From Pedobacter terrae (lineage in GTDB: Bacteria > Bacteroidota > Bacteroidia > Sphingobacteriales > Sphingobacteriaceae), in assembly GCF_900100705.1 (NCBI RefSeq), contig NZ_FNCH01000006.1, forward strand, positions 124,001 to 188,000: DNA of 64,000 nucleotides. The letters are read 5' to 3'. Position numbers and translations under genes: made by a program. The notes beneath the pieces were generated by a model. It saw only the letters and a program-made list of their open reading frames with translations, searched no databases and was not told where the DNA came from. Within the stretch, counting starts at the first letter, position 1; each line of letters begins with the position of its first letter. Below, one piece after another: positions 44,037 through 53,228 of the stretch.

Positions 44037-45021
44037 ACCGTTAAATATTTTTTACCAGGAACCTGATCCTGACAGATGGATTAAATACGATCGCTACCCC
44101 AGAAAGTTTATACGAAGGATTTTTAGAGGTAAACATCAACCTGGTGGCGTTATGATGGTAGCGCTCCAATTAATGAAAGGATTGGATAAAATAGGAATTC
44201 CATATAGATTCAATGATTTTAGCTACATTAAAAAACACCCTAAAGAAATTGCCTGTATAATTGGTAAGCCTCAAGTTTTAGAAAAATTCGAATGGAAGAA
44301 TCCAATTATATTTGGCGCTGGTATTTTTTCACACCCTGTTGATTGTCCGAATCTGCTGGAACTTTATCCTAACATAAAGAAAATAGTTGTACCTGGGCAG
44401 TGGATGAAAGAAGCATTTGATCCTTTCTATGGTCAAAATAAGGTAGTAGCCTGGCCAGTTGGAATTGATACGGAACAATGGAATCCCAGCATAAAGGCAA
44501 ATAAATTGAGTACAGATTTTTTAATTTACGATAAGGTGAGATGGTTACATGATGAATTCGAAAAAAATTTAATTGAACCTATAAAAACAAAATTATCAGG
44601 TAAAGGATTGTCTTACGAAACGATTAGGTACGGTTATTACGATCATGAGGAACTGAAAGATAAACTATCAAGGTGTAAGGCCGTAATATTTTTATGTGAA
44701 CATGAAACTCAAGGTCTCGCCTACCAACAAATGTTATCAACCGATACGCCAATTTTAGCTTGGGACAGGGGTGGTTTTTGGCAAGATCCTTCTTATTTTC
44801 CCAATAAAGTAATGTTTGGCCCTGTAAGTGCTGTTCCGTATTGGAATGACAAATGTGGCCTAAAGTTTGAAAATGTGGCGCTTTTTGAAGTTGTGCTAGA
44901 TGCCTTTATCAAAAAAACTAAAGCCGAATATTTTGCACCAAGATCATACATTCTTCATAACCTAACATTAGAAATCTGTGCAAGGAAATATCTTGATATT
45001 TTTGATTCAGTAAATACATGA
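44020..45021 (+). CDS. GT-B glycosyltransferase
   Basis: 333 residues. The N-terminal part has KHQPGGVMMVALQLMKGLDK, an acceptor-side GGV loop, and VVPGQWMKEAFDPFYGQNK precedes the second domain. The C-terminal part has VIFLCEHETQGLAYQQMLST, where a glutamate pair takes the place of the GT4 EX7E, and LAWDRGGFWQDP. Family close to GT4 but divergent. Confidence 0.8.
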   Translation: MMRQAKPLNIFYQEPDPDRWIKYDRYPRKFIRRIFRGKHQPGGVMMVALQLMKGLDKIGIPYRFNDFSYIKKHPKEIACIIGKPQVLEKFEWKNPIIFGAGIFSHPVDCPNLLELYPNIKKIVVPGQWMKEAFDPFYGQNKVVAWPVGIDTEQWNPSIKANKLSTDFLIYDKVRWLHDEFEKNLIEPIKTKLSGKGLSYETIRYGYYDHEELKDKLSRCKAVIFLCEHETQGLAYQQMLSTDTPILAWDRGGFWQDPSYFPNKVMFGPVSAVPYWNDKCGLKFENVALFEVVLDAFIKKTKAEYFAPRSYILHNLTLEICARKYLDIFDSVNT

Positions 45022-46031
45022 AAATTCTTCTAATCATGGATCCTGGAATTGCAGTGCCTCCACCTAATTACGGCGGCCATGAGAGATTGGTATACATGTT
45101 TGCAGAAGAGTATATTAAGTTGGGGCATGAAGTGACTTTATTGGCTGGGCCAAATTCAGTCATATCTGGGAAAGTATATACTTTTGGTGTAAATAATCTA
45201 CAAAGGTCAAAATGGCAAAAAACAAAGGAATTGCTCTTTGTTTGGAAGTTTTTATATCAAAAACGTAAACAATTTGACCTTATTCATAACTTCGGCCGAT
45301 TGGCCTATCTAATTCCAATATTAAACGGTTCTGTTAAAAAAATAATGACCTATGGTAGACCTGTTGCACAAGCAGGAATTAAAAATATAACTGCTATGGC
45401 CAATCAGCATTTGATATTTACGGCTTGCAGCAACTATTGTGTAGGTACTGGCAATGTGGCCGGAAGATGGGAAACAGTCTACAATGCCATTGATTTCTCA
45501 AAATATAAGCTCCAGAAAAACGTTGAAGCCAATGCCCCACTCATGTTCTTGGGCAGATTAGATAAAATTAAAGGTTTACATACCGCAATACAGGTTGCCA
45601 AAGCAACCGATAATAAACTATGGATTGGCGGAAATATTCCTGATACAGCAGATAATTATCAATATTATAAAGAAACATTAGAACCCCAATTTGATGGTGA
45701 GCAGATCATCTATTTAGGGGCTTTAAACGATGAGCAAAAAAATCATTACCTGGGCAAAGCAAAAGCCCTGCTATTTCCCATTGAGTGGGATGAGCCCTTT
45801 GGTATGGTAATGGTAGAAGCTATGGCCTGCGGAACACCAGTAATTGGGTTTAGACGCGGTTCGGTACCAGAAGTAATTGCCAATGGCAAAAATGGTTTCA
45901 TTGTTAAAAATAAAGAAGCCATGATTCAGTCTCTACAAGAAATTACAACTATTGATCGAACTGCCTGCAGGGCATTTGCTTTTGAAAAATTCGATGTATC
46001 AATTATTGCCAAACAATATCTAAATCTATAA
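45018..46031 (+). CDS. GT4 family glycosyltransferase
   Basis: 337 residues. N-terminal PNYGGHERLVYMFAEEYIKL is the classic GG(x)E loop, and the second domain has FLGRLDKIKGLHTAIQVAKA, then PIEWDEPFGMVMVEAMACGT with the EX7E motif and VIGFRRGSVPEVI. Typical soluble or peripheral GT4 enzyme. Overlaps the previous gene by 4 bp. Confidence 0.92.
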   Translation: MKILLIMDPGIAVPPPNYGGHERLVYMFAEEYIKLGHEVTLLAGPNSVISGKVYTFGVNNLQRSKWQKTKELLFVWKFLYQKRKQFDLIHNFGRLAYLIPILNGSVKKIMTYGRPVAQAGIKNITAMANQHLIFTACSNYCVGTGNVAGRWETVYNAIDFSKYKLQKNVEANAPLMFLGRLDKIKGLHTAIQVAKATDNKLWIGGNIPDTADNYQYYKETLEPQFDGEQIIYLGALNDEQKNHYLGKAKALLFPIEWDEPFGMVMVEAMACGTPVIGFRRGSVPEVIANGKNGFIVKNKEAMIQSLQEITTIDRTACRAFAFEKFDVSIIAKQYLNL

Positions 46032-46032
46032 G

Positions 46033-46755
46033 ATGTTAAAAAAGCTCGTATCCAGATTTATACCTGCCAAATTTATTCAAAAGCTAAAAGATGAGTTAGG
46101 CGTACCCTCACAAAGGAAAAGTTTGGAGTCACTCAAAAAATTGGGTTTTTATCCTAATTATGTACTTGATATCGGTGCTTATGAAGGAAATTGGGCAATA
46201 GATTTCAATCAAACATTCCCCAAGTCTAAAATCATGATGATTGAAGGTCAACCGCAAAAACAAGAGATATTACTGCAAAAGAAAAAACTGCTTCCCGATT
46301 CTGAAGTCAAAATTGCGTTGTTAGGGGCCGAAAATAAAACAGTTGAATTCAATATTTATAATACGGCCAGTTCGGTTTATAAGGAAGATAACGAAACGGG
46401 AGCGTCGATCGAAGAAATGCAACTGCAATTGCTTGATGATATTTTATCAGCTACTGCTTTTTGTAAGCCAGATTTTATCAAGATAGATACCCAAGGTTTT
46501 GAGCTGGAGATACTTAAAGGCGCTACAAAAACGCTTCAATCAGCAAATGCTGTTCTATTAGAAGTTTCATTTCTACATATCTACAACGGTGCACCATTGG
46601 CTGCCGAAGTGATCGCATTTATGGAAAAAAACAATTTCTTGATCTACGACATTTGCTCGTTGATGAGAAGACCTTATGATAAGGCATTATTTCAATCAGA
46701 TTTGCTTTTTTTACAAAAGGATTTTCATTTAAGGTCTTCAACTAGGTGGGCCTAA
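46033..46755 (+). CDS. FkbM family methyltransferase
   Basis: 240 residues. SAM motif YVLDIGAYEGNWAIDFNQTF, IMMIEGQPQKQEILLQ as the acidic binding strand and FIKIDTQGFELEILKGATKT, the FkbM hallmark (D-x-x-G-x-E). Such enzymes O-methylate sugars in surface polysaccharides. Overlaps the next gene by 10 bp. Confidence 0.9.
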   Translation: MLKKLVSRFIPAKFIQKLKDELGVPSQRKSLESLKKLGFYPNYVLDIGAYEGNWAIDFNQTFPKSKIMMIEGQPQKQEILLQKKKLLPDSEVKIALLGAENKTVEFNIYNTASSVYKEDNETGASIEEMQLQLLDDILSATAFCKPDFIKIDTQGFELEILKGATKTLQSANAVLLEVSFLHIYNGAPLAAEVIAFMEKNNFLIYDICSLMRRPYDKALFQSDLLFLQKDFHLRSSTRWA

Positions 46756-47975
46756 CGCAAAAAATAGTATTGGTTACCTCTGGTCAACCGTCACTTAACC
46801 CTCGTTTGGTGAAAGAAGCAGATAGTTTGTTTGAAGCAGGTTACGACGTTACGGTTGTCTATTTATATTGGAACGATTGGGGGACTGATTTAGATAAGCA
46901 ATTACTACCCCAAAAAAAATGGAAGTCAATCCGCGTTGCAGGCGATCCAAAGAATGAAAAATGGATATATTGGCCAAGTAGAATAAGGCATAAATTAGCG
47001 AATATATTCGTATCGAAATTTGGCTATCGTTTTGGCCTACCCGAATTAAGCATTGCGAGAGGCAGCCTAAATCTTATGCGTAAGGTTAAGGGTTTAAAGG
47101 CAGATTTATATATAGCACATAATCTGGGTGCACTACCTGCAGCCATAATAGCTGCTAAAAGCAATCATGCTAAATGCGGTTTTGATGCAGAAGATTTCCA
47201 TAGGCAAGAAGTTACTAACGATCAAAATTCACGAGAATTTAAGCTTAAAAAAGTTATTGAGGACAAATATCTGCCAAAGGTAGATTATCTAACTACCGCT
47301 AGCCCCTTAATCAGTGAAAATTATAAGAAATTATACCCGGCAATTCATCCAGAAACGATTTTGAATGTTTTTCCATCTGAAAGAGAACGCTTAAAAATGA
47401 CGAAAAAAAATCTCAAGTTATTCTGGTTCTCTCAAAACATTGGAAAAAACAGAGGTTTAGAAGAAGTAATTAGTTCCTTAGCCTATCAGGAAAATGTTGA
47501 GCTGCACTTGCTTGGTTTTAGCATGCCATCAATCAAGGAGTATTTCAAGAAACTGTCAGAACAAAGCGCTTTTCGTTCCGAAAACATTTATTACTATGCC
47601 CCTATTCCGTCAAATGAAATCATAAAATTTGCTTCTCAATTTGATATTGGTTTGGCTACAGAAACTGGATTTCCCTTAAATCGGGATATCTGCTTAACAA
47701 ACAAGATATTTACCTGCATACAAGCGGGTCAAGCTATAATTGCATCTGATACTTCTGCGCAAAAATGGCTCTTAGAAAGCTATCCAGATATGGGCTTTAT
47801 ATATAAAAAGACAAAGATTAACCAGTTAACCAATATCATTCAAAATTATTTATCAAATTCAGAATTATTGGAGGAACATCAGGCCAAAGCTCTAAAGTAT
47901 GCCCAGAATGAGTTAAACTGGGAGCACGAAGGGAAGAAATTTCTAAAAAAAATTGTAGATACTATTGGCAAATAA
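46746..47975 (+). CDS. GT-B family glycosyltransferase
   Basis: 409 residues. KIVLVTSGQPSLNPRLVKEA at the N-terminus and DLYIAHNLGALPAAIIAAKS form the acceptor domain; LKLFWFSQNIGKNRGLEEVI begins the donor domain, with FDIGLATETGFPLNRDICLT and IIASDTSAQKWLLE later. It is a divergent GT4-like enzyme. The start codon is GTG and lies within the end of the FkbM gene. Confidence 0.8.
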   Translation: MGLTQKIVLVTSGQPSLNPRLVKEADSLFEAGYDVTVVYLYWNDWGTDLDKQLLPQKKWKSIRVAGDPKNEKWIYWPSRIRHKLANIFVSKFGYRFGLPELSIARGSLNLMRKVKGLKADLYIAHNLGALPAAIIAAKSNHAKCGFDAEDFHRQEVTNDQNSREFKLKKVIEDKYLPKVDYLTTASPLISENYKKLYPAIHPETILNVFPSERERLKMTKKNLKLFWFSQNIGKNRGLEEVISSLAYQENVELHLLGFSMPSIKEYFKKLSEQSAFRSENIYYYAPIPSNEIIKFASQFDIGLATETGFPLNRDICLTNKIFTCIQAGQAIIASDTSAQKWLLESYPDMGFIYKKTKINQLTNIIQNYLSNSELLEEHQAKALKYAQNELNWEHEGKKFLKKIVDTIGK

Positions 47976-49269
47976 AAGACTTTTAATTATTTCTCCCTAC
48001 TTCCCTCCTGTTAATGCTGCAGATATGCAACGCATTAGAATGAGCCTGCCTTATTTTAAGGCCTCTGGCTGGGAAGCGGAAGTAATAATGGTACATGAAA
48101 ACTATGTAGACATGGTTAAGGATCCTTTGCTTTTAGCGTGTATACCGAATGACGTACCTATACATAAAGTTAAGGCTTTACCTAAAAAATGGACTAGCAA
48201 ATTTGGTTTGGGTAGTATTGCCTTACGGTCTTTATGGTCCATCCGGAAAAAGGGGAATCAATTATTAAAACACAAAAATTTTGACCTGATTTATTTCTCA
48301 ACTACTCAGTTTCCTGTTTGTATATTAGGTCCTTATTGGAAACGTAGATTTAATATTCCTTACATCGTTGATATACAAGATCCCTGGCATTCCGAATATT
48401 ATCAGTCCAAACCAAAGGCAGAGCGCCCAAAAAAATATTGGTTTTCTTATCGCCTCAACAAATACCTGGAACCAAAAGCATTAAAAGATGCAGATGGACT
48501 AATCAGCGTTTCTGAAGCCTATATAGATACCCTACACGAAAGGTATCCGGTGTTGAAGGAAAAGCCAGCATCAATTATTATGTTCGGCGCCTATGAGGCA
48601 GATTTCGACATTGCCAAATCCAAAGAAGATGATTTGACTATTGTATACAACAAAGACGATGGATTTAAACACTTGGTATATATAGGCAGAGGTGGCAATG
48701 ACATGAGTTTAAGTTTAAATCTTCTTTTTAAGGCCTTCGCACAAGGACTAAAACATGAACCGATATTATTTAACCAGTTTAGAATGCATTTTATTGGTAC
48801 CAGTTATGCTCCTAAAGGAAAAGGTGTAAAAACCATTATGCCTTTGGCCACCCAAATGGGTTTAGCTAATTATATCCAAGAGCATACGGATAGAATCGGT
48901 TTTTATGACAGTATTAAACACCTCCAGCATGCCCACGGTTTAATAATTATCGGATCCGAGCAGGCTTCTTACACCGCATCTAAGCTCTATCCATATATAT
49001 TGGCAAAGAAACCCCTTCTAGGGATCTTCCATCAGGAGAGCAACGCCTATAAAATTCTTTCTGACTGTCGGGCTGGTCAGGTAATTGGTATCACTCAAGG
49101 ATCGGAGGCTGTCTATCAAACTTTCAGGTCTTACATTGAAGACGTTACTGTTTCGAAGCAGCCATTAACAAACTGGGAAGCCTTTAAACCTTTTACTGCC
49201 TCTTATTTAACAGCAAAACAAACAGCAGTTTTCGAACAGGTTATCAATCTTTATCAACAAAAGCGATAG
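47965..49269 (+). CDS. GT-B family glycosyltransferase
   Basis: 434 residues. LLIISPYFPPVNAADMQRIR is the acceptor-domain start common in Bacteroidota capsule loci, IPYIVDIQDPWHSEYYQSKP is conserved, and GFYDSIKHLQHAHGLIIIGS with SKLYPYILAKKPLLGIFH forms the donor side. Start codon is TTG (MANKRLLIISPYFP). GT4-like; specificity unknown. Confidence 0.82.
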   Translation: MANKRLLIISPYFPPVNAADMQRIRMSLPYFKASGWEAEVIMVHENYVDMVKDPLLLACIPNDVPIHKVKALPKKWTSKFGLGSIALRSLWSIRKKGNQLLKHKNFDLIYFSTTQFPVCILGPYWKRRFNIPYIVDIQDPWHSEYYQSKPKAERPKKYWFSYRLNKYLEPKALKDADGLISVSEAYIDTLHERYPVLKEKPASIIMFGAYEADFDIAKSKEDDLTIVYNKDDGFKHLVYIGRGGNDMSLSLNLLFKAFAQGLKHEPILFNQFRMHFIGTSYAPKGKGVKTIMPLATQMGLANYIQEHTDRIGFYDSIKHLQHAHGLIIIGSEQASYTASKLYPYILAKKPLLGIFHQESNAYKILSDCRAGQVIGITQGSEAVYQTFRSYIEDVTVSKQPLTNWEAFKPFTASYLTAKQTAVFEQVINLYQQKR

Positions 49270-50537
49270 TGAGCAAACTAGCGATCATTACCACGCACCC
49301 CATACAATATTATGCGCCAGTATTTAAACTGCTCGCTCAAAAAATACAGCTGCGGGTATTTTATACTTTGGGCGAACAATCAGTATCACAATATGATCAT
49401 GGCTTTGGTCAGCAAATTGAATGGGATATCCCTTTGTTAGCGGGTTATGATTATCAGTTTTTGGAAAATATTTCAAAAAGTCCCGGCACCCATCATTTCA
49501 ATGGCATCGTCAACCCTGAGATTTGTGAAGTGGTGCAGGATTTTAAACCAGAGGCTATTTTAATTTATGGATGGGCGTGGAAAAGCCACTTAAAGATCTT
49601 ACGTTTTTTCAAAGGTAAAATCCCCGTTTACTTTAGAGGAGATTCTACTTTGATTGATCAACAAAGAAGGTTTAAGCGTTTATTGAGGAAATATTTTCTT
49701 AAATGGATTTACAATCACGTTGATAAAGCTTTTTACGTTGGTACAGCCAACAAAGCCTATTTTAAACATTTTGGTCTAAAAGAAAATCAATTGATTTTTG
49801 CACCACATGCCGTTGATAACGATAGATTTGCAAAAGAAAATATCGTAGCAGCAGAAGCGCTTAGGACAAAACTTCATATCCAAAGCGATGAAATTTTAAT
49901 ACTTTTCGCCGGCAAATTAGCACCTAAAAAAAATCCTGAACTTTTGCTGAATGCTTTTATAGATCTTAATTTAGAACACACCCATTTACTTTTGGTTGGA
50001 AACGGGGTTTTGGAAGGGATATTAAAGGGAAAAGTTGAGGGGTTAGCAGGTGGTAGGTCTTTCGACTACGCTCATGATGATCATCTAACTAAAAAACAGG
50101 ATGACGGCGATAGAAGTTCGGAGTTGAGGGCTATGAGTTGGGAGGATAGTGTAAAAAAAAGAATCCATTTTATGGATTTTCAGAATCAAAGTCAAATGCC
50201 TATGGTGTATCAAGCCTGCGATTTATGCTGTCTGCCTTCACAAGGCCCTGGAGAAACCTGGGGATTGGCCGTAAACGAAGCTATGGCTGCCGGAAAGGCA
50301 GTATTGTTTTCGGATAAGGTTGGCTGCGCGGCTGATCTTGTCAACCCGGGAGTTAATGGACAAGTATTTAAATCAGGTGATTTAACTGATCTGAAACAAA
50401 AACTTAAAGTACTAACTGAAAATAAAACTAAATTAGCCCAAATGGGATTGGCTTCACAGGAAATAATTAAAGATTGGTCCTTCAAAAAACAAGTGGACCA
50501 GATTGTTGATGCCATCCAAAATGAACATGCAAAATAA
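49269..50537 (+). CDS. GT4 family glycosyltransferase with in-frame repeat insert
   Basis: 422 residues. ITTHPIQYYAPVFKLLAQKI starts the acceptor domain; LFAGKLAPKKNPELLLNAFI and LPSQGPGETWGLAVNEAMAA (EX7E type) are the donor motifs. Between LLVGNGVLEG and the expected RIHFMDFQNQSQMP lies an extra stretch of about 35 residues (roughly 257-294) containing GGRSFDYAHDDHLTKKQDDG, not expected in the family. It corresponds to repeat-like DNA at 50038-50150. The start codon is GTG. Confidence 0.88.
   Translation: MSKLAIITTHPIQYYAPVFKLLAQKIQLRVFYTLGEQSVSQYDHGFGQQIEWDIPLLAGYDYQFLENISKSPGTHHFNGIVNPEICEVVQDFKPEAILIYGWAWKSHLKILRFFKGKIPVYFRGDSTLIDQQRRFKRLLRKYFLKWIYNHVDKAFYVGTANKAYFKHFGLKENQLIFAPHAVDNDRFAKENIVAAEALRTKLHIQSDEILILFAGKLAPKKNPELLLNAFIDLNLEHTHLLLVGNGVLEGILKGKVEGLAGGRSFDYAHDDHLTKKQDDGDRSSELRAMSWEDSVKKRIHFMDFQNQSQMPMVYQACDLCCLPSQGPGETWGLAVNEAMAAGKAVLFSDKVGCAADLVNPGVNGQVFKSGDLTDLKQKLKVLTENKTKLAQMGLASQEIIKDWSFKKQVDQIVDAIQNEHAK
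50038..50150. repeat. Intergenic-type repeat inserted in frame in the GT4 gene at 49269
   Basis: The DNA reads GGTTAGCAGGTGGTAGGTCT, TTCGACTACGCTCATGATGA and later GAGTTGAGGGCTATGAGTTG. These phrases look like the spacer repeats of this genome rather than coding sequence, and they fall exactly where the protein has an unexpected loop between a beta strand and the conserved HFMDF block. Confidence 0.55.
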
Positions 50538-51939
50538 TAATCCTACTAAACTGATATTAACGTTATATTTTCCGGTTTTGATCTCTTATATGTTGATCAA
50601 TAGCCCGATCATCTCGTATTTTGTGGCCTGGTTTGGTTCTCTTTTTATTTTTTATACCACGATATTATCTCCGGCAGCGATTATTAAAACCGATCTACCG
50701 ATCTATAAACAAATTATGCGGCCCATATTTCTGCTGCAACTAATTTTTGCCGGTTTTATGTGTGTTACTTCTATATTTTATTTTATGGATCACTTGGGGT
50801 ACCGGTATTTGACAGAAATTAATTACGGCGCCCAATTTAAAGAAAATGAACAAACCATCTTGATAGCCAGCTGTCAGCGGATGAGTTTGCTCGCACATGC
50901 CGCATTGGTTACGGGTATGCTGTTGGTTCAAAAAAACAGCATTAGGCTTAAAAGCGCGAAAACTTTTGAAAGTGATGATTTCCTCATCTGGCTTAGTATC
51001 ATTGTATTTGGTATTGGGTCATTAACACAACGTTTCCCTAGCCTTAACCAAATTGCCATTCCGCTTACTATAGTTGGTATCTCATGCGCAGCAGTGCTAT
51101 TTGTTAAGGGGGTTAATACCAAAAACATGAAATACCTGGGCATTGGTGCCAGCATTTTTATCATTAACTTTTTACATGCCTCCCTGTCAGGTTATAAAGA
51201 ACCTATTATCATCAACATGATTGTAATTGCGTGTGTATTTTTTCCCTATTATAAAAAACTCATCCTTTATTTAGCTATCCCGGCCGCTTATGCATTACTT
51301 TATTTTTTACCCACCTACAACAATACCGTTCGGCAGAGTTGGAGCGGTGAGGTAAGCGCAGAGGAAGCACAAGATCAAGCATTTGAAAACCTGAATTCGA
51401 AAAATAAGGAACAAATTGAAGAAACGAATTGGAGTTTCTTAACCAGAAGGTTAAGTGAAATAGAAATGTTTACACAATTTGTAGATTATGTGCCCAGCCA
51501 CCGCCCATATTACGACTGGGAAATAATAGAAAGTTCTTTGGAAGGATTGATTCCTAGAATTTTCTGGACCGGAAAGCCCAATATGGAAACTGTTTCTATG
51601 CAAAGGGTTTACGATGCTGGTGTGGCGCATCAAATGTCATCTGTCTCCGCAAAAACACGACCTGTTGTAGATGCCTATTTAAGTTTCGGTATCCCTGGCG
51701 TTTTCTTTTTTATGTTCCTTTATGGCATGTTGGTACAACATTTATCAGATAAAGCTGAAGAAATATTTGGTGGTTACGAACTGGGCTGTGTAATCATGTT
51801 CAATAGTATTTTCCAGGGACTTTGGCGGGGCAATAATTTCGAATTTATGTTCAATAACATTTTTTGGGGTTATGTGATCATGTGGTTTCTGTTTGCTTTG
51901 CTGAGGACAATAAAAGTATTAAAGCCGGTGTTTGATTAG
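50521..51939 (+). CDS. Wzy-like polysaccharide polymerase, membrane protein
   Basis: About 472 residues with roughly ten to twelve membrane helices and a large polar loop before the C-terminal helices (VSAEEAQDQAFENLNSKNKE). LEGLIPRIFWTGKPNMETVS followed by SFGIPGVFFFMFLYG resembles O-antigen polymerase type proteins of exopolysaccharide loci, in which a PRxFW block precedes the last helices. The frame opens at a TTG at 50503; ATG at 50521 or 50527 is more likely, both inside the end of the preceding gene. Confidence 0.75.
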   Translation: MNMQNNNPTKLILTLYFPVLISYMLINSPIISYFVAWFGSLFIFYTTILSPAAIIKTDLPIYKQIMRPIFLLQLIFAGFMCVTSIFYFMDHLGYRYLTEINYGAQFKENEQTILIASCQRMSLLAHAALVTGMLLVQKNSIRLKSAKTFESDDFLIWLSIIVFGIGSLTQRFPSLNQIAIPLTIVGISCAAVLFVKGVNTKNMKYLGIGASIFIINFLHASLSGYKEPIIINMIVIACVFFPYYKKLILYLAIPAAYALLYFLPTYNNTVRQSWSGEVSAEEAQDQAFENLNSKNKEQIEETNWSFLTRRLSEIEMFTQFVDYVPSHRPYYDWEIIESSLEGLIPRIFWTGKPNMETVSMQRVYDAGVAHQMSSVSAKTRPVVDAYLSFGIPGVFFFMFLYGMLVQHLSDKAEEIFGGYELGCVIMFNSIFQGLWRGNNFEFMFNNIFWGYVIMWFLFALLRTIKVLKPVFD

Positions 51940-51952
51940 CTATTTGAATTGG

Positions 51953-51969
51953 TTTAACGGTTAGGGTTA
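51953..51969 (+). repeat. Short phrase repeat before the GT4 gene at 51971
   Basis: TTTAACGGTTAGGGTTA in the 31-bp spacer after the polymerase gene. Same word class as at 28627, 29564 and 30061. Confidence 0.4.
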
Positions 51970-51970
51970 T

Positions 51971-53227
51971 TTGAATAGCATTTTAGACGAAAAATTGAAA
52001 GTAATTCATATTACAGCTTCTTATAAGCCAGCCTACATTTATGGTGGGCCAATACAAAGTGTTGGAAAATTGTGTGAGGCATTGGTTAGTTTAGGGGTTA
52101 GCGATAAAGGGTTAGGGACCGATGATTTGCAGGTATTAACTACTACAGCTAACGGGACAAAGGAGTTAGATGTAAAAATTGGCGCTCCCATTTTGATCAA
52201 TGGTGTAAGCGTTACTTATTTTAAGCGCCAAACAAAAGATCACAGCCATTTCTCGCTTGGGTTGTTATTCGGGCTCAGGAAAAGGATCCTTCGTAACCAT
52301 CAGGATGACAGCAATAACGAAATGTCCAAACGCCAAACGCCAAACGCTAAACTCCTTATACACATCCATGCCTGGTGGAATTTAGTTTCGGTATTGAGTT
52401 GCTTCGTTGCAAAGTGGTATCGCGTTCCTGTAGTACTTTCCCCCCGCGGCATGCTTACCTCCTACACGCTCGGTAATCGCAATTCCTTATCAAAAAAAAT
52501 CATTCATGCCCTACTCGGCAAACAGTTGTTAAAATATTGCCACATCCACGCCACCAGCGAACAGGAAAAGAAAGATATCCTTAAAATAATTACACCAAAA
52601 AGCATTACTGTTATTCCTAATCTGGTCAGTTTTCAATTTCCCGTTTCCAATATTCATAAACTTATTAACGATACATTTCATCTGCTCTTCCTCTCCCGCA
52701 TTGAAGAGAAAAAAGGACTCGAATTACTTTTTGAGGCTTTGGCAATCGTAAATATACCCTGGCTATTAACCATTGCAGGTACAGGAAAATCAGAATATGT
52801 ACAAAGTTTAAAGCGTAAAGCAAAGGAATTAGGAATTCATGAACAGATTACCTGGATTGGACAGGTAAGTAATGAGGATAAATTTAATTTATTGGCCAAA
52901 CATGATTTAACAGCCCTCACCTCTTATAATGAAAACTTTGCCAATGTTGTAGTAGAAAGTTTAAGCGTAGGTACGCCTGTACTGATCAGTAAATTTATTG
53001 GTTTGGCTGATTATGTTGCTGATAAAAACCTGGGATGGATTACCGGACTAAATATTGAAGAAATTAAAACGGGAATCCTTTCGGCATATCATGATATTGA
53101 AAAAAGAAAAGAAATCAGAATCAATGCAGCTATATTAGTGAATACTGATTTTAACGATGGTGCCCTGGCTGAACAATACGTGGAATACTATAAAAATGTT
53201 CTTTTTACTCCATTTCCTTTAACCTAA
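51971..53227 (+). CDS. GT4 family glycosyltransferase with two in-frame repeat inserts
   Basis: 418 residues. ITASYKPAYIYGGPIQSVGK and IHIHAWWNLVSVLSCFVAKW are the acceptor-side motifs; LFLSRIEEKKGLELLFEALA and LTSYNENFANVVVESLSVGT (EX7E) the donor side. Two extra pieces disturb an otherwise standard protein: about residues 39-50 (VSDKGLGTDD) and about 106-129 (NHQDDSNNEMSKRQTPNA). Start codon is TTG at 51971, or another in-frame TTG at 51995 (MKVIHITASYKPA); there is no ATG near. Confidence 0.88.
   Translation: MNSILDEKLKVIHITASYKPAYIYGGPIQSVGKLCEALVSLGVSDKGLGTDDLQVLTTTANGTKELDVKIGAPILINGVSVTYFKRQTKDHSHFSLGLLFGLRKRILRNHQDDSNNEMSKRQTPNAKLLIHIHAWWNLVSVLSCFVAKWYRVPVVLSPRGMLTSYTLGNRNSLSKKIIHALLGKQLLKYCHIHATSEQEKKDILKIITPKSITVIPNLVSFQFPVSNIHKLINDTFHLLFLSRIEEKKGLELLFEALAIVNIPWLLTIAGTGKSEYVQSLKRKAKELGIHEQITWIGQVSNEDKFNLLAKHDLTALTSYNENFANVVVESLSVGTPVLISKFIGLADYVADKNLGWITGLNIEEIKTGILSAYHDIEKRKEIRINAAILVNTDFNDGALAEQYVEYYKNVLFTPFPLT
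52085..52118. repeat. Phrase repeat inside the GT4 gene, insert 1
   Basis: GGTTAGTTTAGGGGTTAGCG, then ATAAAGGGTTAGGG. The words TTAGGG and TTAGCG are those of the spacers. In the protein this falls between LCEALV and LQVLTTTANG, where related enzymes have only a short turn. Confidence 0.55.
52288..52355. repeat. Phrase repeat inside the GT4 gene, insert 2, with a 7-bp tandem
   Basis: Contains CCAAACG three times in tandem (52326-52346) followed by CTAAACTCC, preceded by CATCAGGATGACAGC. Three 7-bp units make 21 bp and so keep the frame. The protein has an extra hydrophilic piece here, just before the conserved IHIHAWWN. Confidence 0.6.
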
Positions 53228-53228
53228 A

